From DATGKR01 sp035294565 (GTDB lineage: Bacteria > Actinomycetota > Acidimicrobiia > Acidimicrobiales > Palsa-688), in assembly GCA_035294565.1 (NCBI GenBank), contig DATGKR010000069.1, positions 1 through 31,730 of the forward strand: DNA of 31,730 nt, given 5' to 3'. The translations under genes and the position numbers were made by a program. Shown here in pieces: positions 6,224-14,718 of this stretch (position 1 is the first letter of the stretch; every line of letters begins with the position of its first letter). Under the pieces are notes generated by a model, which saw nothing but the letters and a program-made list of their open reading frames with translations, had not been told where the DNA came from and made no database searches.

Positions 6224-7621
6224 ATGCCGATTCCCCTCGCCGCCTTCTCCCTTCGGGTGAGGGCGCGCATACCGAACCGTCCCGGCGAGTTCGCCACCCT
6301 CGCCTCCGCCATCGGCGCCGCCGGGGGCAGCCTCGTCGGCATCGAGATCGTAGGCACCGACGGGGCCAGCGTCACCAGGGACATGGTCGTTTTCTGCGGG
6401 TCCGAGGAGCACGCCGCGGCCGTCGAGCGAGCGGCGCGCTCGGTCGAGGGGATCGAGATCCTGGAGGTCGAGGACCGGACCTTCGCCGCCCACGAGGGCG
6501 GCAAGCTGAGCATCGAGCCGGCTCGGGCGCTACGCGACCGCGACGACCTTGCCATCGCCTACACGCCGGGCGTGGCCCGGGTGTGTGAGGCCATAGCCGC
6601 CGACCCGGCCCTGGCCCACCGCTACACGATGAAGTCGCGCACGGTCGCCGTCGTCACCGACGGCACCGCCGTCCTCGGCCTGGGCAACATCGGCCCCGAG
6701 GCGGCGCTGCCGGTGATGGAGGGCAAGGCGGTGCTTTTCAAGGTGTTCGGCGGGGTCGACGCCGTCCCCGTCTGCGTCAAGGCGGCGACGCCCACCGAGC
6801 TGGTGGAGGCCGTGCAGCGGCTCGAGCCGGGGTTCGGCGGGATCAACCTGGAGGACATCGCCGCCCCGCACTGCTTCGAGGTGGAGCGGCGCCTGTCGGA
6901 AACGCTTTCGATACCCGTTTTCCATGACGACCAGCACGGCACGGCCGTGGTCACCCTGGCGGCTCTGCGCAACGCCTGCAAGGTCGTGGGCAAGGACCTC
7001 CCCGGGCTGCGCATCGTCTTGTCGGGGGCCGGCGCCGCGGGGGTGGCCATAACGAGGATGCTCATGGCCGCCGGCGCTTCGGACATCGTCGCCGCCGACC
7101 GGCATGGGGCGATCCACAAGGGCCGCCAAGGGCTCGACCCCTCCAAGCAGTGGCTCGCCGACAACGCCAACCCCCGTGGCCGCTCGGGTTCCCTTCGCGA
7201 CGTGCTCTTCGGTGCTGACGTGTTCATAGGGGTGAGCGGACCTGGGCTGCTCGGCCGGGCGGACCTCGAGACGATGGCCGAGGCCCCGATCGTCTTCGCC
7301 ATGGCCAACCCTGTCCCCGAGGTGACCCCCGAGGAGGCGGAGGGGGTCGTGGCGGTCATGGCCACGGGGCGCAGCGACTATCCCAACCAGATCAACAACG
7401 TCCTCTGCTTCCCGGGGATATTCCGCGGCGCCCTCGACGCCGGCGCGACGAGGATCACCGAGAACATGAAGCTGGCCGCCGCCGAGGCCATCGCCGCGGC
7501 GGTGGCACCTGGGGAGCTGAAGGCCGACGAGATCGTGCCCAGCGTTTTCACCCCCGGAGTGGGACAAGCGGTGGCCGACGCCGTCGCGGCGGCGGCGCGC
7601 GCCGACGGCGTCACCCGCTGA
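6224..7621 (+). CDS. NAD(P)-dependent malic enzyme with N-terminal ACT domain
   Basis: A 465-aa enzyme that should decarboxylate malate to pyruvate with reduction of NAD(P), in the cytoplasm. An ACT domain occupies about residues 7-75 (FSLRVRARIPNRPGEFATLA, then GIEIVGTDG), suggesting allosteric control by a small ligand. The catalytic part follows: AYTPGVARVCEAIA, a DGTAVLGLGNIGPEAALPVMEGK segment, INLEDIAAPHCF, IPVFHDDQHGTA (metal-binding acids), an LSGAGAAGVA dinucleotide site, and FAMANPVPEVTPEEA. The length fits the short bacterial malic enzymes. ATG at 6224 is chosen; an in-frame TTG at 6206 would add six residues. The gene stands alone, with a long structured region upstream containing a promoter and operator-like repeats, so expression is probably regulated. 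Confidence 0.92.
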   Translation: MPIPLAAFSLRVRARIPNRPGEFATLASAIGAAGGSLVGIEIVGTDGASVTRDMVVFCGSEEHAAAVERAARSVEGIEILEVEDRTFAAHEGGKLSIEPARALRDRDDLAIAYTPGVARVCEAIAADPALAHRYTMKSRTVAVVTDGTAVLGLGNIGPEAALPVMEGKAVLFKVFGGVDAVPVCVKAATPTELVEAVQRLEPGFGGINLEDIAAPHCFEVERRLSETLSIPVFHDDQHGTAVVTLAALRNACKVVGKDLPGLRIVLSGAGAAGVAITRMLMAAGASDIVAADRHGAIHKGRQGLDPSKQWLADNANPRGRSGSLRDVLFGADVFIGVSGPGLLGRADLETMAEAPIVFAMANPVPEVTPEEAEGVVAVMATGRSDYPNQINNVLCFPGIFRGALDAGATRITENMKLAAAEAIAAAVAPGELKADEIVPSVFTPGVGQAVADAVAAAARADGVTR

Positions 7622-7633
7622 TCCACAGCCGCA

Positions 7634-7639
7634 TATAAT
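7634..7639 (+). promoter_or_regulatory. -10 box of imuA'-imuB
   Basis: A perfect TATAAT lies 7 nt before the GTG start at 7647, so the mRNA is expected to have essentially no leader. The LexA box begins at the last base of this hexamer. Confidence 0.65.
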
Positions 7640-7654
7640 CGAACATGTGTTCGA
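7639..7654. promoter_or_regulatory. LexA (SOS) box of imuA'-imuB
   Basis: TCGAACATGTGTTCGA (7639-7654) fits the Gram-positive/mycobacterial SOS box CGAAC-N4-GTTCG, with the flanking T and A also symmetric. It overlaps the -10 box and the predicted transcription start, and contains the GTG start codon (7647-7649) itself. LexA bound here should block the promoter directly. Confidence 0.88.
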
Positions 7655-8279
7655 GATCCCGGCCGCGATGGCCGACCTTTTTCCGGAAAAAGGCCTGCGC
7701 CGCGCCAGCACGGTCGCCCTCCAACCTCTTTCGGGCGGCTGTTCGCTGGCCCTGGCCCTGGCAGCTTCGGCCACCTCGAGGGGGGAGTGGGCCGCGGCTG
7801 TGGGCATCGGCTCGCTGGGGCTGCTCGCCGCCGCCGAGATGGGGGTGGACCTGGGCCGCCTGGCGCTGGTCCCCGACCCGGGGGAGCGCTGGCCGGAGGT
7901 CGTGGCCGCTCTCCTCGACGGCTTCGGGATGGTGGTCCTACGGCCTTCAGCGCCCCCCGGGGGGGAGGAGGCGCGCCGCCTGGTCGCCCGGGCGCGGGAG
8001 CGGGGCGCCGTCCTGGTCCTCCTCGACGCCGCCGGCTGGCCCGAAACCCCCGATCTCCGCCTGACGGTCCGGGCCCAGATCTGGGAGGGGCTCGGCGCCG
8101 GCCACGGGCGTCTCTCCTGCCGGAGGGTGGAGGTGGCCTGCGGGGGGCGGCGGGCGGCGGGGAGGGAGCGGGTCGCCGCCCTGTGGCTGCCATCACCGGA
8201 CGGACCTTCGGCGGCCGCCGCCGCGATCCCAGCAGGTGAGGCGGGGGCGGGTCTTGGCGGGGCGGCCGCCGCAGTCTGA
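7647..8279 (+). CDS. imuA: ImuA' (RecA-like mutasome accessory protein)
   Basis: A 210-aa protein of the SOS mutagenesis (ImuA'/SulA-RecA-like) group that works with ImuB and DnaE2 in error-prone lesion bypass. Seen: an N-terminal AAMADLFPEKGLRRAS motif, then LQPLSGGCSLALALA where RecA would have its P-loop; GxxxxGKT is absent, so no ATP hydrolysis is expected. The order RecA-like core then basic C-terminus fits the family. The GTG start at 7647 is fixed by the TATAAT-N7 spacing and lies inside the LexA box. The next gene, imuB, starts 3 nt after the stop. Assignment leans on context as well as sequence, since this family diverges quickly. Confidence 0.86.
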   Translation: MFEIPAAMADLFPEKGLRRASTVALQPLSGGCSLALALAASATSRGEWAAAVGIGSLGLLAAAEMGVDLGRLALVPDPGERWPEVVAALLDGFGMVVLRPSAPPGGEEARRLVARARERGAVLVLLDAAGWPETPDLRLTVRAQIWEGLGAGHGRLSCRRVEVACGGRRAAGRERVAALWLPSPDGPSAAAAAIPAGEAGAGLGGAAAAV

Positions 8280-8282
8280 CGG

Positions 8283-9896
8283 ATGAGCGGGGGGCGGATC
8301 TTGCCAGGGCGGACGCCTCCTTCCGAACGGGTGCTCGTGGCCGTCTGGCCGGACTGGCCGGTCGTGGCCTCCGGCCAGCCCCCCGAGGTCCCCGCGGCGG
8401 TGGTGGAGGCCAACCGGGTGCGGGCGGCCACCCCCGCGGCCCGCCTGGCCGGGGTCGGCCGCGGGTTGAGGAGGCGAGAGGCCGAGGAACGCTGCCCAGG
8501 GCTGGTGCTCGTAGGGGGCGACCCGGCTCGCGACGCCCGGGCCTGGGAGCCGGTAGTGGCGGCGGTCGAGGGGCTGGCCGTCGGCGTGGAGGTCTGCGCC
8601 GCCGGAAAGCTCTGCCTGCCCGCCCGGGGCCCCTCCCGCTACTTCGGGGGGGACGCTGCCGCTGCGAGGAGGGTCAAAGCTGCCGCCGAGACGGCAGCCG
8701 GCCAGCCGGGCTGCGCGGTGGGCGTCGCCGACGGGCGCCTGGCGGCCACGCTGGCGGCGCTCTCGGCGCTCTCGGCGCAAGAGGCTGTCGTCCCCCCGGG
8801 GGGCAGCAGGGAGTGGCTGGCGCCCTGGCCGGTGTCGGCCCTCGGCGCCGGTTTCGAGGAGCTGGCCGGGTTGCTGGTCCGCCTGGGGATCCGCACCCTG
8901 GGGGGCCTGGCCGCTCTGCCCGGGCCGTCGGTGCTGGCCAGGTTCGGCCCCTCCGGGGAGGAGGCCAGGCGGCTCGCCCGCGGGGAGGACCCCCTGTCCC
9001 ACCGGCCCCGCCGCCCCCCACCCGACCTCGCCTGCTCCGCCTCTTTCGACCCCCCTGAGGAGCGCATAGAGGCCGCCGCGTTCGTGGCGAAGGCACTGGC
9101 CGGCGAGATGCTGGACCGCCTGGCGGCCGCCGGCCTGACAGCCGGCGCGGTGTCCATAGAGGCGTCGACCGAGCACGGCGAAACCCTCTCTCGCCGATGG
9201 CGCCTGGAGGGGGACCTGGCCGCCGCGGCCCTGGCCGAGCGGGCCCGCTGGCAGCTGGAAGGCTGGGGAAGGCGCAGCGGGGGCCTGGTCATGCTCCGCC
9301 TGGCGCCCGAGGAGGTCGGTCCCGGCCTGGGCCGCCAGCTGGCCCTATGGGGGCGGAGCCCCGAGGAGGGCAGGGCCCGGCGGGCCATCGCCCGGGTGCA
9401 GGGGCTTCTCGGGCCCGAGGCGGTGGCTGCAGCGGTGCTCACCGGCGGCAGAAGCCCTGCGGACCGGGCTCGCCTGGTGCCCTGGGGTTCTTCTCGCGGA
9501 GGCGACCGGGCGGGTTCTGCTCGTGGCGGTGACCGGGTCGGTGATGCCCCCTGGCCGGGACGGGTGCCCCGACCCTCTCCCGCGCTGGTCCACCGTCCCC
9601 CCCTCTCGGCGACGCTGCTCGACTCGGCCGGGATGCCCCTGACGGTCAGCGGCAGGGGGATCCTGAGCGCCCCGCCGGCGTTCATGTCCACCGCCGGCGC
9701 CCAGGCGCCTCTGTCCACCGCCGGCGCCCCGGGGGGAAGGGTCACCGCCTGGGCGGGGCCGTGGCCGCTGGAGGAGCGGTGGTGGGACGCAGCGGGGCGC
9801 CGGCGGGCCCGCCTGCAGCTCCTCCTCGAAGGAGGAGACGCCCACCTCGTCTACTGCGAGTCCGGAAGCTGGTGGGTGGAAGCCTCGTACGCGTGA
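8283..9896 (+). CDS. imuB: ImuB, catalytically inactive Y-family polymerase homologue
   Basis: A 537-aa Y-family polymerase homologue that acts as the clamp-binding adaptor between ImuA' and DnaE2. Seen: the N-terminal strand reads VLVAVWPDWPVVAS, lacking the catalytic DxxxFFA acidic motif, and the region of the second acidic pair reads VEVCAAGKLCL, so polymerase activity is not expected. Helix-hairpin-helix-like LGIRTLGGLAALP and the little-finger domain follow. QLALWG at residues 352-357 is the beta-clamp motif (QLPLWG in M. tuberculosis ImuB). The C-terminal 180 residues are the partner-binding tail, containing low-complexity repeats. Its 3' end overlaps the convergent PAP2 gene by 46 bp. 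Confidence 0.93.
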   Translation: MSGGRILPGRTPPSERVLVAVWPDWPVVASGQPPEVPAAVVEANRVRAATPAARLAGVGRGLRRREAEERCPGLVLVGGDPARDARAWEPVVAAVEGLAVGVEVCAAGKLCLPARGPSRYFGGDAAAARRVKAAAETAAGQPGCAVGVADGRLAATLAALSALSAQEAVVPPGGSREWLAPWPVSALGAGFEELAGLLVRLGIRTLGGLAALPGPSVLARFGPSGEEARRLARGEDPLSHRPRRPPPDLACSASFDPPEERIEAAAFVAKALAGEMLDRLAAAGLTAGAVSIEASTEHGETLSRRWRLEGDLAAAALAERARWQLEGWGRRSGGLVMLRLAPEEVGPGLGRQLALWGRSPEEGRARRAIARVQGLLGPEAVAAAVLTGGRSPADRARLVPWGSSRGGDRAGSARGGDRVGDAPWPGRVPRPSPALVHRPPLSATLLDSAGMPLTVSGRGILSAPPAFMSTAGAQAPLSTAGAPGGRVTAWAGPWPLEERWWDAAGRRRARLQLLLEGGDAHLVYCESGSWWVEASYA

Positions 9897-10741
9897 GCTG
9901 GAGCGACGGCGGCCCCCGCCAGGTCGCTCTCGGCCACCAGGCGTAGCGCCCGGCGGGCGTCGAGGCGGGCCTGCCAGCGGTCGGCGACGACCACCGACCC
10001 GGCGAAGACGGCCACCCCCCCGAAGAGGTCGAAGAGGAAGTGGTTGCCGGTGGCCATCACCGCCCAGGCGGTGATGGCCGGGTACAGCCACACCCACCAG
10101 GGCCTCCGCAGCCGCGACAGCGGCTTTGGCCGCATCCAGCCCCGCAGGCTGCGGCGGTGCTCGACGATCCGCCACGCGGCCAGCGACGACCAGCACGCCC
10201 ACCCGATGTGCAAGGAAGGCATCGCCGCGAACTGGTCGGCCACGCTGCCGAGGGTGCCGCTGTGCCACGAACCGAAGGCGTGGGTGCTGGCCACCAGATC
10301 GGGGTAGACGGCGGGGTCGAAGAGGCGGGGAGGGGCGGCCGGGAAAACGAGGAACACCGCCAGGGCCGCCAGGTTCATGATGACCATGGCGTTGCGCAGC
10401 GGACGGTAGATCTCCGGCCACAACCACCACAAGGCGCCGACCAGGCCGAGGGTGACGACGAAGTGGGCGTTGTCGTAGTAGTTCGACAACACCACCGCGA
10501 GCGTGTGATGGCCCGCCAGCCAGTGCTCCAAGGCGGCCTCGGGGTCGAGGTGGAGGAACTTCTCGCCGTCGAGCACCCATCCCGAGTCCCGGTGCGCCTC
10601 GCCGGCACGCACCGGCGCCAGGTTGGCGATCATGTCGTAGAGCCAGCACAGCCACGCCACGAAGAGGAGCTCCAGCCACAGCGGGGGCCGCCGGCCGTAG
10701 AGGTGCAGCCAGTCGAGGGCGGCTTTCACCCTTCCGGTCAT
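9851..10741 (-). CDS. PAP2-family (phosphatidic acid phosphatase-like) membrane protein
   Basis: A 296-aa integral membrane protein with about six hydrophobic segments. Seen: MPSLHIGWACW and, further on, TGNHFLFDLFGG, matching the SxxxH and HxxxD active-site motifs of the PAP2 superfamily in the AUR1/inositol-phosphotransferase-like branch. It could remove or exchange a phosphate-linked head group on a lipid or polyprenyl carrier; the substrate cannot be read from the sequence. The ATG at 10741 lies 9 nt from a minus-strand TAGTAT -10 box (10751-10756). The gene is divergent from the dioxygenase gene (26 bp) and its C-terminal 15 codons run antisense to the end of imuB. Confidence 0.82.
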   Translation of the reverse strand: MTGRVKAALDWLHLYGRRPPLWLELLFVAWLCWLYDMIANLAPVRAGEAHRDSGWVLDGEKFLHLDPEAALEHWLAGHHTLAVVLSNYYDNAHFVVTLGLVGALWWLWPEIYRPLRNAMVIMNLAALAVFLVFPAAPPRLFDPAVYPDLVASTHAFGSWHSGTLGSVADQFAAMPSLHIGWACWSSLAAWRIVEHRRSLRGWMRPKPLSRLRRPWWVWLYPAITAWAVMATGNHFLFDLFGGVAVFAGSVVVADRWQARLDARRALRLVAESDLAGAAVAPAHAYEASTHQLPDSQ

Positions 10742-10754
10742 GGAAAGCCGATAC

Positions 10755-10770
10755 TAGGTTGGACTCCGTG
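10755..10770 (+). promoter_or_regulatory. Leaderless-type -10 box of the TauD-family gene
   Basis: TAGGTT (10755-10760) lies exactly 7 nt before the GTG at 10768, and supports that start over the in-frame TTG at 10759, which falls inside the box. Confidence 0.45.
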
Positions 10771-11613
10771 GAACCCGGCATTCGCCCCATAGCCGGCTCC
10801 CTCGGCGCCTACGTCCACGGGGTCAACCTGGCGAAGACAGACGACGTGGGGCCGGTGCTCGGCGCCCTCGCGGAGCATCTGGTGGTCTTCCTCCCAGACC
10901 AGGACCTCGACCTCGACGGCCTCGAGAGGGTCACCGACCTCCTCGGAGGGCGTGACGTAACTCCCTACGTGGCGGCCCTAGAGGGCCGCCCCTACGTCAT
11001 CCGCGTCGTCAAGGAGCCGGGGGACCAGCTGAATTTCGCAAACGCCTGGCACAGCGACCTGAGCTACCTGCCGGAGCCGCCGGCCTACACGGTCCTCCAC
11101 GCCCGGGAGGTCCCCCCCTACGGGGGTGACACGGTGTGGGCCAACCAGTACCTGGCCTACTCGACCTTGTCGGGCGGCCTTCGGCGCACGCTGCTCGGAC
11201 TGCGGGCGGTGCACTCGGCGGGCACGGCGTACGGCACCGGCGGCCTGCTCGACCAGGTGAAGGACCTCACTTCGATGGCGATACGCCCTTCGCCCGACGC
11301 CTACCGGGAGCAGGCGCACCCAGCGGTGGTGCGCCACCCGGTGACGGGACGTCCGGCGTTGTACGTCAACTCCGTGTACACGACGCGCTTCGAAGGCTGG
11401 ACGGCCGCTGAGTCGAAACCGCTGCTGGACCTGCTCTTCCGCCACAGCGTCTCCGAGAACCTCACCTGCCGGCTGCACTGGGAGCCGGGGACGCTCGCCA
11501 TCTGGGACAACCGCTGCACTGTGCACAACGCCCTCAACGACTACTCCGGGGTCCGCCGGGAGATGTTCCGCACCAGCGTGAAGGGGGCGGCCCCCCAACC
11601 TGCCGAGGTCTAG
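10768..11613 (+). CDS. TauD/TfdA-family Fe(II)/2-oxoglutarate dioxygenase
   Basis: A 281-aa non-haem iron dioxygenase that should oxidise a small substrate with O2 and 2-oxoglutarate, giving succinate and CO2. Seen: iron ligands His95 and Asp97 (HSDLSYLPEPP), the distal His253 in WDNRCTVHNAL, and the 2-oxoglutarate-binding Arg at about 268 in REMFRTSVKG. GGDTVWANQY is also typical. Many TauD homologues use taurine or other sulfonates, but phenoxyacetates, carnitine-like compounds and alkyl sulfates are also known, and no sulfonate transporter is nearby. GTG 10768 is preferred; TTG 10759 would add three residues. The stop shares CTAG (11610-11613) with the convergent ceramidase-like gene. Confidence 0.88.
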   Translation: MEPGIRPIAGSLGAYVHGVNLAKTDDVGPVLGALAEHLVVFLPDQDLDLDGLERVTDLLGGRDVTPYVAALEGRPYVIRVVKEPGDQLNFANAWHSDLSYLPEPPAYTVLHAREVPPYGGDTVWANQYLAYSTLSGGLRRTLLGLRAVHSAGTAYGTGGLLDQVKDLTSMAIRPSPDAYREQAHPAVVRHPVTGRPALYVNSVYTTRFEGWTAAESKPLLDLLFRHSVSENLTCRLHWEPGTLAIWDNRCTVHNALNDYSGVRREMFRTSVKGAAPQPAEV

Positions 11614-13556
11614 TCGAACCCCTCCCCGATGACCTCGCGGTGGCCCCGGTTGGCCTCTAGGACGAAGCGGTGCGACGCGGGCGCCCCCAGCGGCGGGCGG
11701 TACCAGCGGGCGGCGTAGAGCCCGTCGCCGAGGCGAAGGACGCCCAGGTGCCACCCCTGGTCGTCGGCGACGCGCTCCCAACCGTCCTCGGTCAGGCGCT
11801 CCACCCTCGCCAGAGGCCGGTGCCAGTCGAAGCAGCCCGCCGGGCCGGCCGTCCAGCGCTGCTCCCAGTAGGCGTCCTCGGTGGCGGTCGCCTCCACGAA
11901 ATGCGCCGGCCCCGCCAGCCGGCGCGCCGGACCCGAGCCGGCAGGGGCCGGTTCGGGCAGGTAGCGGCGGAGGAGGCCGGTGAAGGTGCGGGCGGCGAGG
12001 GCCGCCTCGGACTGGGCTCCCGGCGGCGTCTCGGCGGCCAGGGACGCGGCGACCGCCGACACGAACCGGAGGGTGCCCGGCCCGTAGAGGGTGCTCGCCC
12101 CCTCGTAGCACTGCAGCGAGTACTCCTCCGGGGTGGTGAGGTAGTCCCAGTAGTCGTTGGCCACCGACGACACGACGACGTCGACGTCTCCGCCGAGCGC
12201 CGCGGCGGTCGCCGCCCGCAGCCGGCGGCCGGCTTCGACGGTCACCTCGAACGGCAGCGCCAGGACCGCCGCCGCGCCCAGGCGGAGGAGCTGGACCGGC
12301 ATCACCCTGGGGAAGGCGTCGAGGGGGGTCACGCGCTGCTGCAGGCGGGCGGAGCCGAACACCCACTTCTCCCCCTGCGCTCGGTCGCGCAGGAACCGGG
12401 GCTTCGGGAAGCCGGGCCGGAACGGCGGCAGGTGGGGGAGCAGCGGCGTGGCGTTCTCCACCGCCCCGGCCAGCTTGGCGGCGCCCACCGCCGGCGAGGG
12501 CAGAGTGACCCCTCCGGCCGAGGGATTCGACGCCAGGTCCACCTCCCGGTACCCCGCGGCGAGGGCCAGGCGGTCGCTGAGCTCGCGCTCGAGGCTCTCG
12601 TGCAGGACGGCCGCGGCGGCCCCGATGCCCCTGCCGACCCTCTCCGCCTCGTGGTAGACGAGCATCCCGGGCCGTACCGCAGGGGTCACGTCCCCATGTG
12701 TCGCCTCCATGGCGCCGGCAACCGGCCGCACCCCCGTGCGGCGCTCGACGCCGTCGGCGAGCTCGCCGGCGATGTACGCCCACACGTCGGCGTTGTAAGC
12801 CGGGTCGTGGCGGGAGATGCCCGTGCCGTGGATGGAGAACCACGCCAGGGCGGCGAGCGGCGCCCAGCCGCCGGAGGGGTCGGCGGCGTCGACTCGCAAC
12901 AGGTGGAGGTCGGGGTTGACCGCCGCGTACCGGCGCTGGGCCTCCGTGCGCTTGTCGGCCACCGTGTCGTTCTCCACGTGGGCGGACAACGAGCGGTTAC
13001 GGGTGTAGCCCCACACCTGCGTCGAGCCCACAGCCGCCCGGGCGGGGCGGCGCGTGGCGTACGCCTCCCTCACCGCCCCGGCGAGGCGGTCGACCAGCCA
13101 GCCGGCGTAGGCGGGGTCGAGGCCGGGACGGTTCGAAGCCCAGTGGTTGTAGAAGTCGCAGCCGTGGAACTGGCCCGGCCCCGCGTGGGTGTGCGTCGAG
13201 CCGAGCATCAGTCCGCCCAGGGGGATGTCGGTGTCCGACGCCACAGCGTCGGCGACGAGGCGGTGCACCAGGGCGGATCCGGCGTGCAGGTCGGCGGCGA
13301 CGAGAGCGACCGAGACTTCCCCGGCGCGCAGGTGGACGACCCGAGCCTTCAGCCGGGTGCGGAAACCGGCCCCGTCGCGCGCGTTCTTGGAGTGGCCGGC
13401 TTTGGGCATACCAGGGGGCGGGGTGAGGTCCACCTCCGCCGCCCCGGCGAGCAGGCCCCGGACGGTTCCCCCGCGGCGGGGTCGACGGGTGGTGATGGTG
13501 AGGCTCGACCTCACCGGGCCGCCTGCGACGAGCTCCACCCAGCGGTCGAGGGTCAC
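11610..13556 (-). CDS. Neutral/alkaline ceramidase-family protein (nucleophile Ser replaced by Thr)
   Basis: A 648-aa protein related to neutral ceramidases, which hydrolyse the N-acyl bond of ceramide. Seen: LLAGAAEVDLTPPPGMPKAGHS near the start, LMLGSTHTHAGPGQ (zinc-binding histidines), FSIHGTGISRHDPAYNADVWAY, and THGDVTPAV at the position of the family GDVSPN motif. The usual nucleophilic Ser is Thr291 and the following Asn is Ala, so the substrate or activity may differ. No signal peptide is visible, unlike secreted ceramidases. The GTG start overlaps the amidase stop by 4 nt (GTGA), indicating co-translation. A longer open frame reaching 14738 is only the antisense and out-of-frame shadow of the amidase. 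Confidence 0.84.
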   Translation of the reverse strand: MTLDRWVELVAGGPVRSSLTITTRRPRRGGTVRGLLAGAAEVDLTPPPGMPKAGHSKNARDGAGFRTRLKARVVHLRAGEVSVALVAADLHAGSALVHRLVADAVASDTDIPLGGLMLGSTHTHAGPGQFHGCDFYNHWASNRPGLDPAYAGWLVDRLAGAVREAYATRRPARAAVGSTQVWGYTRNRSLSAHVENDTVADKRTEAQRRYAAVNPDLHLLRVDAADPSGGWAPLAALAWFSIHGTGISRHDPAYNADVWAYIAGELADGVERRTGVRPVAGAMEATHGDVTPAVRPGMLVYHEAERVGRGIGAAAAVLHESLERELSDRLALAAGYREVDLASNPSAGGVTLPSPAVGAAKLAGAVENATPLLPHLPPFRPGFPKPRFLRDRAQGEKWVFGSARLQQRVTPLDAFPRVMPVQLLRLGAAAVLALPFEVTVEAGRRLRAATAAALGGDVDVVVSSVANDYWDYLTTPEEYSLQCYEGASTLYGPGTLRFVSAVAASLAAETPPGAQSEAALAARTFTGLLRRYLPEPAPAGSGPARRLAGPAHFVEATATEDAYWEQRWTAGPAGCFDWHRPLARVERLTEDGWERVADDQGWHLGVLRLGDGLYAARWYRPPLGAPASHRFVLEANRGHREVIGEGFD

Positions 13557-14674
13557 CTGGCGGCCGCCTCCACCCCCCCGGCGGTGACGAGGATCCGCTC
13601 CTCGCTCCCTGCCGGCCCGGCCAGCTGCAAGGAGGCGGGGAGGCGGGTCCGCGACCGGATGGGCATGGAGAGCGCCGGCACGCCGGCCAGGTTGAAAGGC
13701 GCGGCGTAGCGGATGTCGCCCAGCCGGGCGGCGTCGTCGAGGGTCGGAGGGGCGGCGGCGAGCACCGGCAGGGCCAAGAGGTCGACCGAGGCGAACACGG
13801 CCTCCAGCTCCCGGGCCCAGTCCCTGCCGGCCTCCCAGGCTGCGGCCGCCTCCTCGGGCTCGAGGAACGACGCCAGCTCGAGGCGGCGGGCCACGTCCGG
13901 GGACAACTCCTGGCCGTGGGACCTCCACAAGGCGCCGTGGGTCTGCCACGCCTCGAAGGAGAGGATCGTCATCGCGGCGTGGGTCGCCGCGTCCCAGCCC
14001 ACGAGGGTGGTGTCGACCACCTTCGCCCCCGCCGCCGACGCCCAGGAGCGCAGCGCCGAGTCGATCGCCTCGTCGATCCACGACTCGGCGGGGAGGCGCA
14101 CCCGCCCCACCGTCGCCGCCGGCTCGCATCCGTCCACGGAGAAACCCGGTTCGAGCAGGGCCATCCCTTTCACGCAACCCGACACCTCGGCGGCGAGCGG
14201 GCCGACGGTGTCGAGAGAGGGGGCGAGCGGGGCGACCCCCTCGAGACTGACCCTCCCGCGCGTCGTCTTCAAGCCGACAACCCCGCAGCACGCGGCGGGG
14301 ATCCGGTTCGAGCCGCCCGTGTCGGTGCCGAGCGCCACGTCCGCCTCCCCGGTGGCCACCGCGACCGCCGATCCGCTCGACGAGCCGCCCGGCACCAGGC
14401 GCGGGTCGAGGGGGTTGACCGGGGTGCCGAACCAGGGGTTCACGCCGCTCACGCCGAATGCAAGCTCGTGGAGGTTCGTCTTGCCCACGACCGCGGCTCC
14501 GGCAGCCCTGCTGCCGGCCAGGCAAGCGGCGTCGCCTGGCGCGGGCGCCGCGCCCTCCGCCAGCACCCTCGACCCGCTGGTCGTCGGGACACCCGCCACG
14601 TCTATGATGTCCTTGACCGCCAGGCGGACCGGGGAGCCGGCGGGGTGGTCGAGGCGCCTGATGAAGGTGGGCAC
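13553..14674 (-). CDS. Amidase signature family protein
   Basis: A 373-aa amidase with the Ser-cisSer-Lys triad: the Lys in LAVKDIID, then GGSSSGSAVAVA and GTDTGGSNRIPAACCGVVGLK. GKTNLHELAFGVSG and VNPLDP are also typical. It should hydrolyse a linear amide; substrate unknown. At 373 aa it is shorter than the usual 450-500, mainly in the C-terminal half. GTG at 14674 is chosen because homology begins there; the frame extends upstream to 14848 but that part is antisense to the PAS gene. It is the first gene of a pair with the ceramidase-like gene, so both may act on N-acyl compounds, which is an inference from the shared bond type and overlap. Confidence 0.85.
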   Translation of the reverse strand: MPTFIRRLDHPAGSPVRLAVKDIIDVAGVPTTSGSRVLAEGAAPAPGDAACLAGSRAAGAAVVGKTNLHELAFGVSGVNPWFGTPVNPLDPRLVPGGSSSGSAVAVATGEADVALGTDTGGSNRIPAACCGVVGLKTTRGRVSLEGVAPLAPSLDTVGPLAAEVSGCVKGMALLEPGFSVDGCEPAATVGRVRLPAESWIDEAIDSALRSWASAAGAKVVDTTLVGWDAATHAAMTILSFEAWQTHGALWRSHGQELSPDVARRLELASFLEPEEAAAAWEAGRDWARELEAVFASVDLLALPVLAAAPPTLDDAARLGDIRYAAPFNLAGVPALSMPIRSRTRLPASLQLAGPAGSEERILVTAGGVEAAAR

Positions 14675-14718
14675 CGCGCAAGCCTCGCGCAAGCCGGCGT
14701 CCCGGTGCTGCGTAGGTT

